A DNA stretch of 15,916 bases from Anaerolineaceae bacterium UBA6105 (GCA_002423495.1 DIWN01000060.1:1-15916), one strand, 5' to 3'. Numbered from the stretch's first letter, positions 1 to 7,458 are shown. Translations and numbers: made by a program. The notes: generated by a model not told the origin, from the sequence alone.

Positions 1-821
1 CGGCTGAGCGCGTTTTCGAGTTCATTAATGAATCAGAGATCGAACCTGACTCTGTCGACGCCATAGCGCTTGAGAAGGTGCGGGGAAAAGTGGAGTTTCG
101 CAATGTGTGGTTCGGCTATAACCCTGGCGATTATGTCATCAAAGATTTCTCGATGGTCGTCGAACCCGGGCAAAAAATTGCCATCGTTGGTCCGACTGGT
201 GCCGGCAAAACCACGCTGGTCAAACTGCTGATGCGCTTCTACGACATCGAACGCGGAGAAATCCTGATTGATGATATCAACATCCAGGACATGAGCCGTG
301 AAAATCTGCATACCCATCTTTCGATGGTGCTCCAGAACACCTGGCTTTACAACGGCACGATCCGCGAAAACATCCGCTATGGACGGCAGGACGCCAGCGA
401 TGAGGAAGTAGTTCATGCGGCGGATATGGCTTATGCCGACCACTTCACCCGCACGCTTCCGGGCGGCTACGACATGGTTCTGAATGAAGAAGCCTCAAAC
501 GTCTCTGCCGGTCAGAAACAGCTCCTGACCATTGCGCGCGCTGTGCTGGCTGACCCAACCATCCTGATTTTGGACGAAGCTACCAGTTCGGTTGACACCC
601 GCACCGAAGTGCTGATCCAAAAAGCCATGGACAAACTGATGGTTGGGCGCACCAGCTTTATTATCGCCCACCGGCTCTCCACCATTCGCAACGCCGATCG
701 CATCCTGGTGCTGCGCGATGGCGACATTGTGGAACAAGGCTCGCATGACGAGCTGTTGGCACGCCAGGGCTTCTATTCTGAGCTCTACCAAAGCCAGTTC
801 CTGCAGCCGGTCGACGCATAA
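1..821 (+). CDS. ABC exporter ATP-binding domain, 5'-truncated by window edge
   Basis: This is the nucleotide-binding half of an ABC-type multidrug/lipid exporter; the membrane domain lies upstream of the window. The open frame runs from base 3 with no start needed, so the gene enters from the left. All ATPase motifs are visible in order: Walker A GPTGAGKTT (189-215), Q-loop in VLQNTWLYNGTIRENI, signature NVSAGQKQ (LSGGQ-like), Walker B ILILDEATSS with the catalytic Glu, D-loop SSVDT and H-loop IIAHRLST. The NxSxGQKQLLTIARA wording is typical of the MdlB/YfiC-like half-exporters that often act as heterodimers, so the partner is probably just upstream. It hydrolyses ATP on the cytoplasmic face to drive export; the substrate cannot be read from the sequence. 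Only 36 nt separate its TAA from the next start, suggesting co-transcription with the glucosidase. Confidence 0.93.
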   Translation, partial: AERVFEFINESEIEPDSVDAIALEKVRGKVEFRNVWFGYNPGDYVIKDFSMVVEPGQKIAIVGPTGAGKTTLVKLLMRFYDIERGEILIDDINIQDMSRENLHTHLSMVLQNTWLYNGTIRENIRYGRQDASDEEVVHAADMAYADHFTRTLPGGYDMVLNEEASNVSAGQKQLLTIARAVLADPTILILDEATSSVDTRTEVLIQKAMDKLMVGRTSFIIAHRLSTIRNADRILVLRDGDIVEQGSHDELLARQGFYSELYQSQFLQPVDA

Positions 822-857
822 GAGATCGGTTTAATAAATAATCAATTGGAGGCTATC

Positions 858-2183
858 ATGCCAAGAGCTACCTATACATTTCCGGGCGGGTTCCTTTGGG
901 GAGCTGCTACCGCCGCGCACCAAGTGGAAGGCAACAATCTGAACAATGACTGGTGGGCGTGGGAACAGCAAGAAGGGCGCATCCTCAACGGTGACCGGTC
1001 CGGCAAGGCTTGCGATTGGTGGGCAGGGCGCTGGCGTGAGGATTTTGATCGCGCGCATGAGGCTTACCAAAACGCGCACCGCCTTTCCGTGGAATGGTCG
1101 CGCATTCAGCCCGAGCCCGACCGTTGGGATGAGAGCGCGCTTGATCGCTACCGCCAGATGCTGCTCGGGCTCAAAGAGCGCAACATGGTGCCGATGGTCA
1201 CACTACACCACTTCTCCAATCCGATCTGGTTGGTGGAGATGGGCGGCTGGGAAAACGAAGCTGTAATTGACCTCTTTGCGGCATTTTCACGCCGGGTGGT
1301 GGAAGCCCTGGGCAACCACTGCAAGCATTGGGTCACTATCAACGAGCCAAATGTTTACATGGCCGGTGGTTACCTGGGCGGTGGGTTTCCTCCAGGCAAA
1401 AATGATCTCAAAGCAGGTCTGAAAGTTCTGAGCAATTTGCTCAAAGCGCATACTGCCGCTTACCAGGCGATCCACGAGGTGCAAAGCGAGGCACAGGTGG
1501 GCGTCGCTCACCATTGGCGCGGTTTTCTGCCGGCTAATGGCAACCCCCTCACCCGCTACAGCACAAATCTTTTCAACAAGGTATTTAATGAGGCCTTTCC
1601 CCAGGCCTTGGTCACGGGCAAATTCGATGCTTCTCTTCTGAAAGAAGATGTTCCCCAGGCAAAGAATACCCAGGATTTCATCGGACTGAATTATTACACG
1701 CGCGAACTAATCCATTTTGATCTTGGCAAGCGGGCGGAGATGTTCACCCAGAGGTCTTACCCTAAAGACGCGGAACTTTCGGAAACAGGTTTCTTGAGCA
1801 ACGATCCTGAAGGTTTCAAGGCCTGCATCAAATGGGGGGCACAATTTGGAAAGCCGATTTACATCACCGAGAACGGCGCTGAAGATAGCAAGGACGATTT
1901 CAGGCGCAAGTACCTTGTGGAGCATCTTCATGCGATGTGGCATATGATCAACCACAATATGCCGGTGAAGGGGTATTTTCACTGGAGCCTGGTGGATAAT
2001 TTTGAGTGGGAGCGGGGTTGGAGCCAGCGTTTTGGGCTTTGGGGGCTTGACCCTGTTACACAGCTGCGCACCAGGCGCAAGAGCGTGGACCTTTACGCGG
2101 AGATCTGCCGCAGCAACAGTATTACGGCTGAAGCTGTTGAGAAGTACTGCCCGGAGGTTTACGACCGGCTCTATCCGGTTTAA
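858..2183 (+). CDS. Family GH1 beta-glucosidase (or related beta-glycosidase)
   Basis: A 441-residue glycoside hydrolase of family 1, the usual length for the single-domain (beta/alpha)8 barrel. It opens with the GH1 N-terminal signature FLWGAATAAHQVEG. The general acid/base is E163 in TINEPNVY and the nucleophile is E338 in YITENGAED, so both catalytic glutamates are present. The family retains configuration while hydrolysing beta-linked glucosides, galactosides or fucosides; exact specificity is not readable. No signal peptide is seen, so the enzyme should be cytoplasmic and act on imported oligosaccharides. The frame opens at a TTG (846), but GGAGG at 848-852 lies 5 nt before ATG 858, which fixes the start there. 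The upstream ABC protein is of exporter type, so it need not be the sugar transporter for this enzyme. Confidence 0.95.
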   Translation: MPRATYTFPGGFLWGAATAAHQVEGNNLNNDWWAWEQQEGRILNGDRSGKACDWWAGRWREDFDRAHEAYQNAHRLSVEWSRIQPEPDRWDESALDRYRQMLLGLKERNMVPMVTLHHFSNPIWLVEMGGWENEAVIDLFAAFSRRVVEALGNHCKHWVTINEPNVYMAGGYLGGGFPPGKNDLKAGLKVLSNLLKAHTAAYQAIHEVQSEAQVGVAHHWRGFLPANGNPLTRYSTNLFNKVFNEAFPQALVTGKFDASLLKEDVPQAKNTQDFIGLNYYTRELIHFDLGKRAEMFTQRSYPKDAELSETGFLSNDPEGFKACIKWGAQFGKPIYITENGAEDSKDDFRRKYLVEHLHAMWHMINHNMPVKGYFHWSLVDNFEWERGWSQRFGLWGLDPVTQLRTRRKSVDLYAEICRSNSITAEAVEKYCPEVYDRLYPV

Positions 2184-2197
2184 TTGTGGAGGAATCA

Positions 2198-2474
2198 CGT
2201 CATCGCGAGCTTCATTTGCGCGGCGATCTGCCTGCTCTTGTTGGGTAGGGCTGGGCTTTAGTCCAGCCGTTGAACTTGCGCATTGCCAGATGATTGTGGA
2301 GGGAGCAAGCCCCCTCCGTACGGCTCTATCCTCCCCGTCATCGCGAGCGAAGCGCTTGTACCTGCGAACAAACCCGCCGTAGGGCTGGGCCTCGGTCCAG
2401 CCGCTAAGCTAACTGATGCAAATAGTGGCGGAGGGAGCAAGCCCCCACCGTACGGCTCCATCCTCACCATCATA
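2198..2474. repeat. Two tandem degenerate repeat units of about 138 bp
   Basis: Two imperfect direct copies, about 2198-2335 and 2336-2474. Each begins CGTCATCGCGAGC, then carries GTAGGGCTGGG...GTCCAGCCG (2245-2269 and 2379-2403) and ends with GGAGGGAGCAAGCCCCC...CCGTACGGCTC.ATCCTC. In each copy GGCTGG pairs with CCAGCC and GGAGGG with the C/T-rich complement, so each unit can form two hairpins. CGTCATCGC recurs a third time at 2698-2706. The CGTCATCGCGAGCGAAGCG wording at 2336-2354 resembles a REP-like extragenic repeat I recall from several bacterial phyla, but that is recollection only. The small frames through this block are repeat-derived and not genes. Confidence 0.75.
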
Positions 2475-2507
2475 TCGCCACTGATTCACAAGATAAAAAA
2501 CGACGCT

Positions 2508-2693
2508 CGTAGGGCGAGATTGGAAGCACTATACACTCCCTCTTGCAGAAACCTTGGTGTGCTTCCAATCCGCCATTAACAATTCAAGACCTCGAAAATG
2601 ACCTTTGCTTTTCGTAACTCTCTCGACGGCGGATTGAGGGCACGATACGTTCAATCATCAAATCGTTCAAGGTGCCCTCAATCTCGCCCTACG
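2508..2693. repeat. Cloverleaf-forming multi-palindrome element (four-way junction)
   Basis: Four perfect complementary arms nest without an unpaired base at the junction. The outer stem is 2508-2519 with 2682-2693 (12 bp, CGTAGGGCGAGA). Arm 1 is 2520-2529 with 2559-2568 (10 bp, TTGGAAGCAC). Arm 2 is 2569-2574 with 2628-2633 (6 bp, TCCGCC), and its loop holds a further hairpin (CGAAAA 2593-2598, TTTTCG 2609-2614). Arm 3 is 2634-2643 with 2672-2681 (10 bp, TTGAGGGCAC). All 38 pairs are Watson-Crick. It lies between the GH1 stop and the YdcF start with no credible ORF. It could be a non-autonomous mobile palindrome (MITE-like), a REP-type element or a structured RNA; the sequence alone does not decide. 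Confidence 0.75.
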
Positions 2694-2789
2694 GCCACGT
2701 CATCGCCCTGCGTAATTCATCCTTCCATCAACCCGGCATTGGCGCGTTTCTTGCAACATAACAGGCAGGTATATTGGAAGGAGTTCATT

Positions 2790-3560
2790 ATGTCTGGACT
2801 ACTGATCGCGTTCATAAAACAATTTTTCCTCCCCTTGGGGTTTGTGGCTCTATTGCTATTCCTCACGCTCCTTCTGATTAATAATCATCCCAAAACAGCC
2901 ACCTGGTTCGTGCTGATTGCCCTCGTCATCGTTGCCGTTTTAGGTAATCCGATCTTCTCCACCTTTTTCACCCGCTCGATGGAATGGCGCCATATGCCCA
3001 TTCCCCCAGGAACCAAAGCCGACGCCATCGTGGTGCTCGCCCAGGGCACGCTTTCCGCGGAAACCCCACGCCAGCGCGTGGAAGTGCAGGATCAGGCAGA
3101 TCGCCTGCTTTACGCCGCCACGCTCTACCAGCAGCAAGCCGCTCCTCTGATCATCATCAGCGGAGACTATAGCCAAACAGCTTCCGCTCACACGCTGCTG
3201 CTTGAACTTGGCGTGCCTGCTGAAGCCATGCTGCTGCAGAGTGAAGCCTCCAACATTCGCGCCGATGCCGAACTTACAGCTCCTGTCCTTGCTTTACAAA
3301 ACGTCGAACATATCCTGCTGATCACTTCTGCGATCCAAATGGATCGCGCTTACTTTTTGTTCCGCCAACTCAATGTTGAGGTCACACCCGCGCCGGCAGA
3401 CTACCACGTCAGCCTGCAAGACTGGGAGACCCTGACAGAGTGGAATTGGCGCAGCATTATCACCAAGCTCATGCCCACCAGCGAAGCCTTCGACCAATCG
3501 GTTGCTGTGCTTTGGGAATATGTGGGGTTGACATTCTATCGCATCAAAGCGATCTTCTAA
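2790..3560 (+). CDS. YdcF/SanA/ElyC family (DUF218) membrane protein
   Basis: A 256-residue protein with two N-terminal hydrophobic helices (about residues 10-33 and 39-58) followed by a Rossmann-like DUF218 domain. Family landmarks are ADAIVVLAQGT (usually VVLGGG), IIISGDYSQ, LGVPAEAMLLQSEASNIRADA and ILLITSAIQMDRAYFLF. Characterised relatives (ElyC, SanA) affect envelope and peptidoglycan-precursor or lipid-carrier metabolism, but the biochemical activity of most members is unknown. The domain probably sits on the outer side of the membrane, by analogy with ElyC. AAGGAG at 2778-2783 lies 6 nt before ATG 2790, which sets the start. The frame stays open upstream to ATG 2598, but that stretch runs through the cloverleaf element and is not coding. 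The VVLGGG-to-VVLAQG change is a mild departure from consensus. Confidence 0.85.
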   Translation: MSGLLIAFIKQFFLPLGFVALLLFLTLLLINNHPKTATWFVLIALVIVAVLGNPIFSTFFTRSMEWRHMPIPPGTKADAIVVLAQGTLSAETPRQRVEVQDQADRLLYAATLYQQQAAPLIIISGDYSQTASAHTLLLELGVPAEAMLLQSEASNIRADAELTAPVLALQNVEHILLITSAIQMDRAYFLFRQLNVEVTPAPADYHVSLQDWETLTEWNWRSIITKLMPTSEAFDQSVAVLWEYVGLTFYRIKAIF

Positions 3561-3570
3561 ATTGTTAAAA

Positions 3571-3591
3571 TCGCTGACCCTCTATCAGCGA
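3571..3591 (+). other. Small hairpin just after the YdcF stop
   Basis: TCGCTGA (3571-3577) and TCAGCGA (3585-3591) form a 7-bp perfect stem with a 7-nt loop, 10 nt beyond the TAA. There is no T-run after it. It may protect the mRNA 3' end or work together with the larger hairpin that follows. Confidence 0.45.
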
Positions 3592-3603
3592 CAAAACTTC
3601 CGC

Positions 3604-3640
3604 AAAAAGTCTGCCAACCGCCCGGTTGGCAGACTTGATT
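3604..3640. terminator. Strong 13-bp hairpin between YdcF gene and serpin 1
   Basis: AAGTCTGCCAACC (3607-3619) pairs perfectly with GGTTGGCAGACTT (3624-3636) around a GCCC loop. A-run 3604-3608 on its left side would supply a U-tract for minus-strand transcripts; on the plus strand only CTTGATT follows, so plus-strand intrinsic termination is plausible but weaker. Its position after the YdcF gene supports a role as that gene's terminator. Confidence 0.6.
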
Positions 3641-3663
3641 AAACCCCAATGGAACCTTATGAA
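3635..3663 (+). promoter_or_regulatory. Candidate sigma-70-type promoter for serpin 1
   Basis: TTGATT at 3635-3640 and TATGAA at 3658-3663 are separated by 17 nt, each matching four of six consensus bases. The predicted start would give a leader of about 38 nt before ATG 3708. The -35 box overlaps the base of the upstream hairpin. This is a weak pattern match, not proof. Confidence 0.3.
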
Positions 3664-3707
3664 GCTCAAAACCGTCAATAATTAGAACCTTTTACAGGAG
3701 GAAACTT

Positions 3708-4982
3708 ATGTTTCATAAAATTTCGTTTGTAATAATGTGCGTGATGTTGCTTGCTGGCTGTGCTGCCAGCCCCACGCCAACTACACGATCAGGAAATCTC
3801 ATGGGCAAACTGGCCTATGAAACCGCCCCCCAGTTCACAGAAGGTGAACTGCAGCAGCTCGTGGCAAGCCAAAACGAATTTGCCAGTGCGATCTTTGCGC
3901 ACCAGGCTGAAGCCAAAGAAAACCTGGTGATCTCACCTTACAGCCTCTACCAGGCGCTCAGCATGCTCTACGCCGGCGCAGCAGGAGAAACTGCCAGCGA
4001 AATGCAGCAGGCAATGCGCCTGCCCTGGGAAGATGCCCGTATGCACCGCCTGGTGAACGCGCTCAACCAACAGATTCTCAACTCTGCTGGCATAGGCGAT
4101 GAGGGTAGCCAGGCCTTTGACCTGCAGATTCCCAACGCTCTGTGGGCTGACAAAAATGGCACCTACGAGTAAGCTTTCCTGGATATCCTTTCTCAAAACT
4201 ATGACACCGGGATGAAAATACTGGACTTTAAAGATGCCAGCGCTGCTGCGGATGCCATCAACGCCTGGGTTGAAGAGCAAACAAATCAAAAAATTCAACA
4301 ACTTGCGGACCCTGCCATGTTCAGCGGTGACACCGCCCTGGCGCTGACCAACGCGGTCTACTTCAAAGCTGCCTGGCGCTATCCATTCAACGAGGCCGCC
4401 ACAGCCGACGCGCCTTTCACCATCCTCAATGGCGAGCAGCTAAGCGTGCCCACCATGCGCCTGAGCGAGATGCTCAACGCTAGCGTCACGGAAGAGCTCA
4501 CCATGGTGCAACTGCCCTATGCCGGCGGGACGATGGTGATGGAAATCCTCATGCCCAGCCTCGACGCGTGGAACGATCCCGCTGCGCTTGCTGAGCTTTG
4601 GGCATCTCCGCAGGGATTGCCCGAATTGCAGCCGGAAAATGTATCCCTCAGCATGCCGAAGTTCCGCATCGAAACCCTAACGATGGATATGATCCCGGCT
4701 CTCAACGCCAATGGGATGCGGCTTGCCTTCACCGACGATGCCGATTTTTCTGGCATAAGCGGGGATGAATCCCTTTACGTCAGCACAATTGCTCAAAAAG
4801 CCTTTATTGACGTCAACGAACAGGGCACGGAAGCCACAGCCGCAACCATCGCAGTTGTGACACAAAAAATGGCTCCGGGTGGAGAACCCCTGCAGATCAC
4901 CATTGACCGCCCCTTCATTTTCCAGATCCGCGACACAGCCACTGGCGCCATCCTTTTCATTGGCTCCGTGATGCAGCCTTGA
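3708..4982 (+). pseudogene. Lipoprotein serpin 1, interrupted by one in-frame TAA
   Basis: A serpin (suicide serine/cysteine protease inhibitor) preceded by AGGAGG (3696-3701) 6 nt before ATG. The first 21 residues form a lipoprotein signal with lipobox LAGC, predicting a membrane-anchored exported protein. TAA at 4170-4172 (codon 155) ends translation in the early serpin core, yet the same frame stays open for 269 more codons to TGA 4980-4982. That stretch contains LTNAVYFKAAW, the hinge EQGTEATAATIAVV and the serpin signature RPFIFQIRDTATG...LFIG. The neighbouring serpin has CAA (5589-5591) at the equivalent place, just before FLDIL, so one C-to-T change explains the lesion. By hinge counting P1 would be K387, suggesting a trypsin-like target. 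Likely a fresh pseudogene, a sequence error or occasional readthrough. An internal ATG at 4212 could start a 256-residue fragment, but it lacks the signal and N-terminal helices. Confidence 0.85.
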
Positions 4983-5063
4983 GCCTGGATCGGAACAAAC
5001 AGGTTGAAATAAGCGTCCAATATACAGCGGACTTACAGAAACCCCCAAGAGGAGAAAGAAAGA

Positions 5064-6401
5064 ATGAAAACAAGCAAAATCTTATTTAGTATCGTAATGA
5101 TCAGCGCTCTCATGCTGGGAGCCTGTGTACCTGCCCAAGCCCCAACAGAGCCCTACCCTGTGACCGAGCCGGAAGAGCCTTCGAATGCAGAAGACGAGCC
5201 GGGCAACATCACTGACTCAAGCGGCGACATGGCTTATATCGTTGACCCCCAGGCTGACCCTAAAGCCGTCAGGCAGCTTGCCCAGGCCAATAACGGCTTT
5301 GCGCTGGCGCTCTACCAGGCACTGCGCGATGAAGACGGCAACCTGATCTACTCGCCTTACAGTATTTTCCAGGCGCTGCTCATGACGGGCGCCGGCGCTG
5401 AAGGCGCGACTGCAAGCCAGATGGCAAGTGTACTGGGAGTGGACCTGGACGATCCTGAAATCCACAATTTGATGAACGCCCTCAATAAAGTGCTCACCAC
5501 ACAACCCGAGTATCTCAACGATGGCGCCCAGCCTCTGACCTTCAATATCGCCAATGCTGTCTGGGCTCAGAAGGACTATCATTTTGAGCAATCCTTCCTG
5601 GATATCCTTTCAGCCAATTACAACGCCGGGCTGAAACTGGTGGATTTCAACAACCCTGAAGACGCGCGCGCCCTTATTAACTTGTGGGTGGCTGCTCAAA
5701 CCAACGACAAGATCCAGGAGCTCATTCCTGCAGGCTTGCTCGATCAGATGACCCGCATGGTGCTCACCAACGCGATTTACTTCAAAGGCGGGTGGTCCAA
5801 CCAATTTGAAGAAAAAGATACCGAAGACGGCAGCTTCACGCTCGCCGACGGTAGCAGCGTGACTGTGCCCTTCATGCACGGCAATTTCACCCTCTCCGCA
5901 CTGGTGAACGAGCAACTCTCGGCAGTCAGGCTGCCCTACGAAGGCGGAAACTATGCCATGGCAGCTATTATGCCCCAGGATAATTTTGCAGAGTTTGAGG
6001 CAGAATTGACCGCCTCAGACCTGGAACAATTTCTGAATAGTCTCCAGTCTTCCTCAGCCATGGTCGACCTCAGCATGCCAAAATTCCAGGCTGAAAGCCG
6101 CTTTGGTTTGGGCGAAATACTGGCTGGGCTCGGCATGTCGGACGCTTTTGATGCCCAAAAAGCTGATTTTTCGGGCATGACCGGCAAACCTGACCTGATG
6201 ATCAGCTCGGTCTTGCACCAGGCGACCATCGACGTCAACGAGGAAGGCACTGAAGCTGCCGCGGCAACCGCTGTGGCAATGAGCGTGACCTCCATGCCCG
6301 GAGAGAGCTACACCATCCGGCTTGACAAGCCTTTCATCTACGTGATCTATGAAACCACTACCAACACCATCACTTTTATGGGACGCGTGGTGAACCCGTA
6401 A
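5064..6401 (+). CDS. Lipoprotein serpin 2 (intact protease inhibitor)
   Basis: A complete 445-residue serpin. Residues 1-21 form a lipoprotein signal with lipobox LGAC, followed by an acidic Pro/Glu-rich linker to about residue 55 that would hold the inhibitor off the membrane surface. Core landmarks include LTNAIYFKGGW, MPKFQAES, the mobile hinge EEGTEAAAATAVAM and DKPFIYVIYETTT...FMGRVVNP. The small-residue hinge from P15 to P9 is what inhibitory serpins need for loop insertion, so it is probably a functional inhibitor. Counting from P17 (E393) puts P1 at T409 and P1' at S410, with uncertainty of a residue or two. GAGGAG at 5049-5054 precedes ATG 5064. It lies 81 nt downstream of serpin 1 in the same direction and ends at a strong terminator. 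The two serpins are paralogues with clearly different reactive loops. Confidence 0.93.
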   Translation: MKTSKILFSIVMISALMLGACVPAQAPTEPYPVTEPEEPSNAEDEPGNITDSSGDMAYIVDPQADPKAVRQLAQANNGFALALYQALRDEDGNLIYSPYSIFQALLMTGAGAEGATASQMASVLGVDLDDPEIHNLMNALNKVLTTQPEYLNDGAQPLTFNIANAVWAQKDYHFEQSFLDILSANYNAGLKLVDFNNPEDARALINLWVAAQTNDKIQELIPAGLLDQMTRMVLTNAIYFKGGWSNQFEEKDTEDGSFTLADGSSVTVPFMHGNFTLSALVNEQLSAVRLPYEGGNYAMAAIMPQDNFAEFEAELTASDLEQFLNSLQSSSAMVDLSMPKFQAESRFGLGEILAGLGMSDAFDAQKADFSGMTGKPDLMISSVLHQATIDVNEEGTEAAAATAVAMSVTSMPGESYTIRLDKPFIYVIYETTTNTITFMGRVVNP

Positions 6402-6412
6402 TCGGTTTTAGC

Positions 6413-6447
6413 AATAAAAAACTCCTGCAAATGCAGGAGTTTTTTTA
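6413..6447. terminator. Bidirectional intrinsic terminator between serpin 2 and degV-family gene
   Basis: ACTCCTGCA (6421-6429) and TGCAGGAGT (6432-6440) form a tight hairpin flanked by an A-run on the left (6416-6421) and a T-run on the right (6440-6446). It sits between two convergent stop codons and so provides a U-tract for both transcripts. Confidence 0.9.
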
Positions 6448-6459
6448 TATTGTCTTTGT

Positions 6460-7308
6460 TTAGCCAACCATGTATGCCATCGAAACAGTTCCGGGGCCAA
6501 CATGGCTGCCGATCACCGGGCTGACCTCCGAGCGAATGACTTCGATCGGGCTCAGACGCTCTTTGGCGAGATCTTCCATGATGACCATGTCATCAAATGC
6601 CAGGGCGTGGAAGGGTGCCAGGCGAACCGGCGTTCGGCCGTCAACGCCCTTTTCGATCAATTCCACCATGCGGCTCAGTGCTTTCTTGCGCGACCTCACG
6701 CTCTCAACTAACTCGATTTTGCCATCACGGATCTCCATGATCGGTTTCAGGTTCAGTGCCGAGCCAAGCATGCGCTTGGCAGAGTTGATGCGTCCGCCGC
6801 GATGCAGGTACTCGAGCGTGTCCACCGTGAAGAAGACACCAATGCGCCCATAAGCGTCCTGGGCTAATTCGTGGCATTCCTGCAGGCTTGCGCCTTTTTC
6901 AGCCGCGCGGGCGACTTCCAAAACCATCAGGCTGAGCGCCATCGAAACAAGTTTCGAGTCCATCACAATCAGGTTTTCAGGGTTTCCCATTTCAACTTTG
7001 GCCTGAGCCGCCGAGTCGATCGTGGCTGAGAGGCCGCTGGAAAAACCCAGGTAGAGCACCTGGTTGCCGGCATCCAGCAATTTCCCAAAGACCTCGAGGA
7101 ATTGCCCCACCGTCGCCTGGCTGGTGGTCGCCATGTTTTTGGATTGGGCTAATTGTTGGTAAAACTCCTCGGCCTGGATGTCGACCCCATCAAGGTAGGA
7201 TTTGCCTTCCCAGTTGACCGTCAGTGGTACGACTGGAATTTTATATTGATCTACATATGCCTTTGGCAGGTAAGCCGATGAATCAGTGACGATAATTACA
7301 TTATTCAT
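6460..7308 (-). CDS. DegV family fatty-acid-binding protein
   Basis: A 282-residue EDD-fold protein of the DegV/FakB family, full length. It has IIVTDSSAYLP at the N-terminus, TTSQATVGQF, the lipid-head-group loop SSGLSATIDSA, DSKLVSMALSLMV, and TLEYLHRGGRINSAKRMLGSALNLKPIMEI with a C-terminal GPGTVSMAYMVG. FakB-type members bind a fatty acid and present it to the kinase FakA for phosphorylation and entry into phospholipid synthesis; no FakA is in this window. The protein should be cytoplasmic. The start is set at 7308 (MNNVIIV) by GAGG at 7314-7317 with 5 nt spacing. Longer starts at 7326 and 7347 are possible in frame, but 7347 lies upstream of the candidate -10 box. Transcribed convergently to serpin 2 and divergently from the DUF4173 gene. 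Confidence 0.92.
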   Translation of the reverse strand: MNNVIIVTDSSAYLPKAYVDQYKIPVVPLTVNWEGKSYLDGVDIQAEEFYQQLAQSKNMATTSQATVGQFLEVFGKLLDAGNQVLYLGFSSGLSATIDSAAQAKVEMGNPENLIVMDSKLVSMALSLMVLEVARAAEKGASLQECHELAQDAYGRIGVFFTVDTLEYLHRGGRINSAKRMLGSALNLKPIMEIRDGKIELVESVRSRKKALSRMVELIEKGVDGRTPVRLAPFHALAFDDMVIMEDLAKERLSPIEVIRSEVSPVIGSHVGPGTVSMAYMVG

Positions 7309-7337
7309 AATAGCCTCATCAATCATAATTTCGTTAA

Positions 7338-7346
7338 AGTATAGCA
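7338..7346 (-). promoter_or_regulatory. Extended -10 promoter for degV-family gene
   Basis: On the minus strand the sequence reads TGCTATACT, an extended -10 element (TGnTATAAT type). It would start transcription about 23 nt before ATG 7308. No good -35 box at 17 nt is seen, which extended -10 promoters tolerate. Confidence 0.45.
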
Positions 7347-7449
7347 CACCCGTCTTAACCCTGCCTGTTCAATCCCCATACGATTTAGGGCTTTCAGCGA
7401 GGTTTTGGCGTTCCCGGATAGTTTTTGATAGGTTCAGAAACCTCACCAG

Positions 7450-7458
7450 TGATAATAT
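7450..7458 (+). promoter_or_regulatory. Candidate extended -10 promoter for DUF4173 gene
   Basis: TGATAATAT (7450-7458) matches an extended -10 box in the divergent spacer, about 64 nt before ATG 7522. TTGATA (7425-7430) lies 22 nt upstream, too far for a normal -35. A small inverted repeat, AGGTT (7430-7434) and AACCT (7439-7443), lies between them and could be an operator half-site pair. Weak evidence. Confidence 0.3.

Noticed and set aside
2198..2474. Direct repeats considered as a CRISPR array.
   Set aside because: Only two degenerate units of about 138 bp with no short exact repeat and uniform spacers, and no cas gene nearby.
2283..2579. A 98-codon plus-strand frame through the repeats, and similar frames at 2002-2382 and 2258-2473 (minus).
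   Set aside because: They consist of translated repeat units with repeated peptide (GGGSKPPPYGSIL), have no ribosome binding site and no protein-like composition.
2508..2693. Cloverleaf considered as a tRNA or tRNA-like gene.
   Set aside because: It is far too long, has no anticodon-loop or T-loop consensus, and arm loops are 28-53 nt.
2196..2706. CACGTCATCGC occurs at 2196-2206 and 2696-2706, exactly 500 bp apart, flanking the repeat block like a target-site duplication.
   Set aside because: CGTCATCGC also begins the second repeat unit at 2336, so the copies are better explained as parts of the repeat family than as a transposition footprint.
2598..2789. N-terminal extension of the YdcF protein from ATG 2598.
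   Set aside because: It runs through the cloverleaf element and lacks a ribosome binding site, while AAGGAG before ATG 2790 is well placed and the protein then starts with a normal membrane helix.
3708..4982. Reassignment of TAA to an amino acid, given the in-frame TAA in serpin 1.
   Set aside because: Other genes in the window (ABC ATPase, GH1, YdcF, serpin 2, DegV) use TAA as a terminal stop exactly where their families end.
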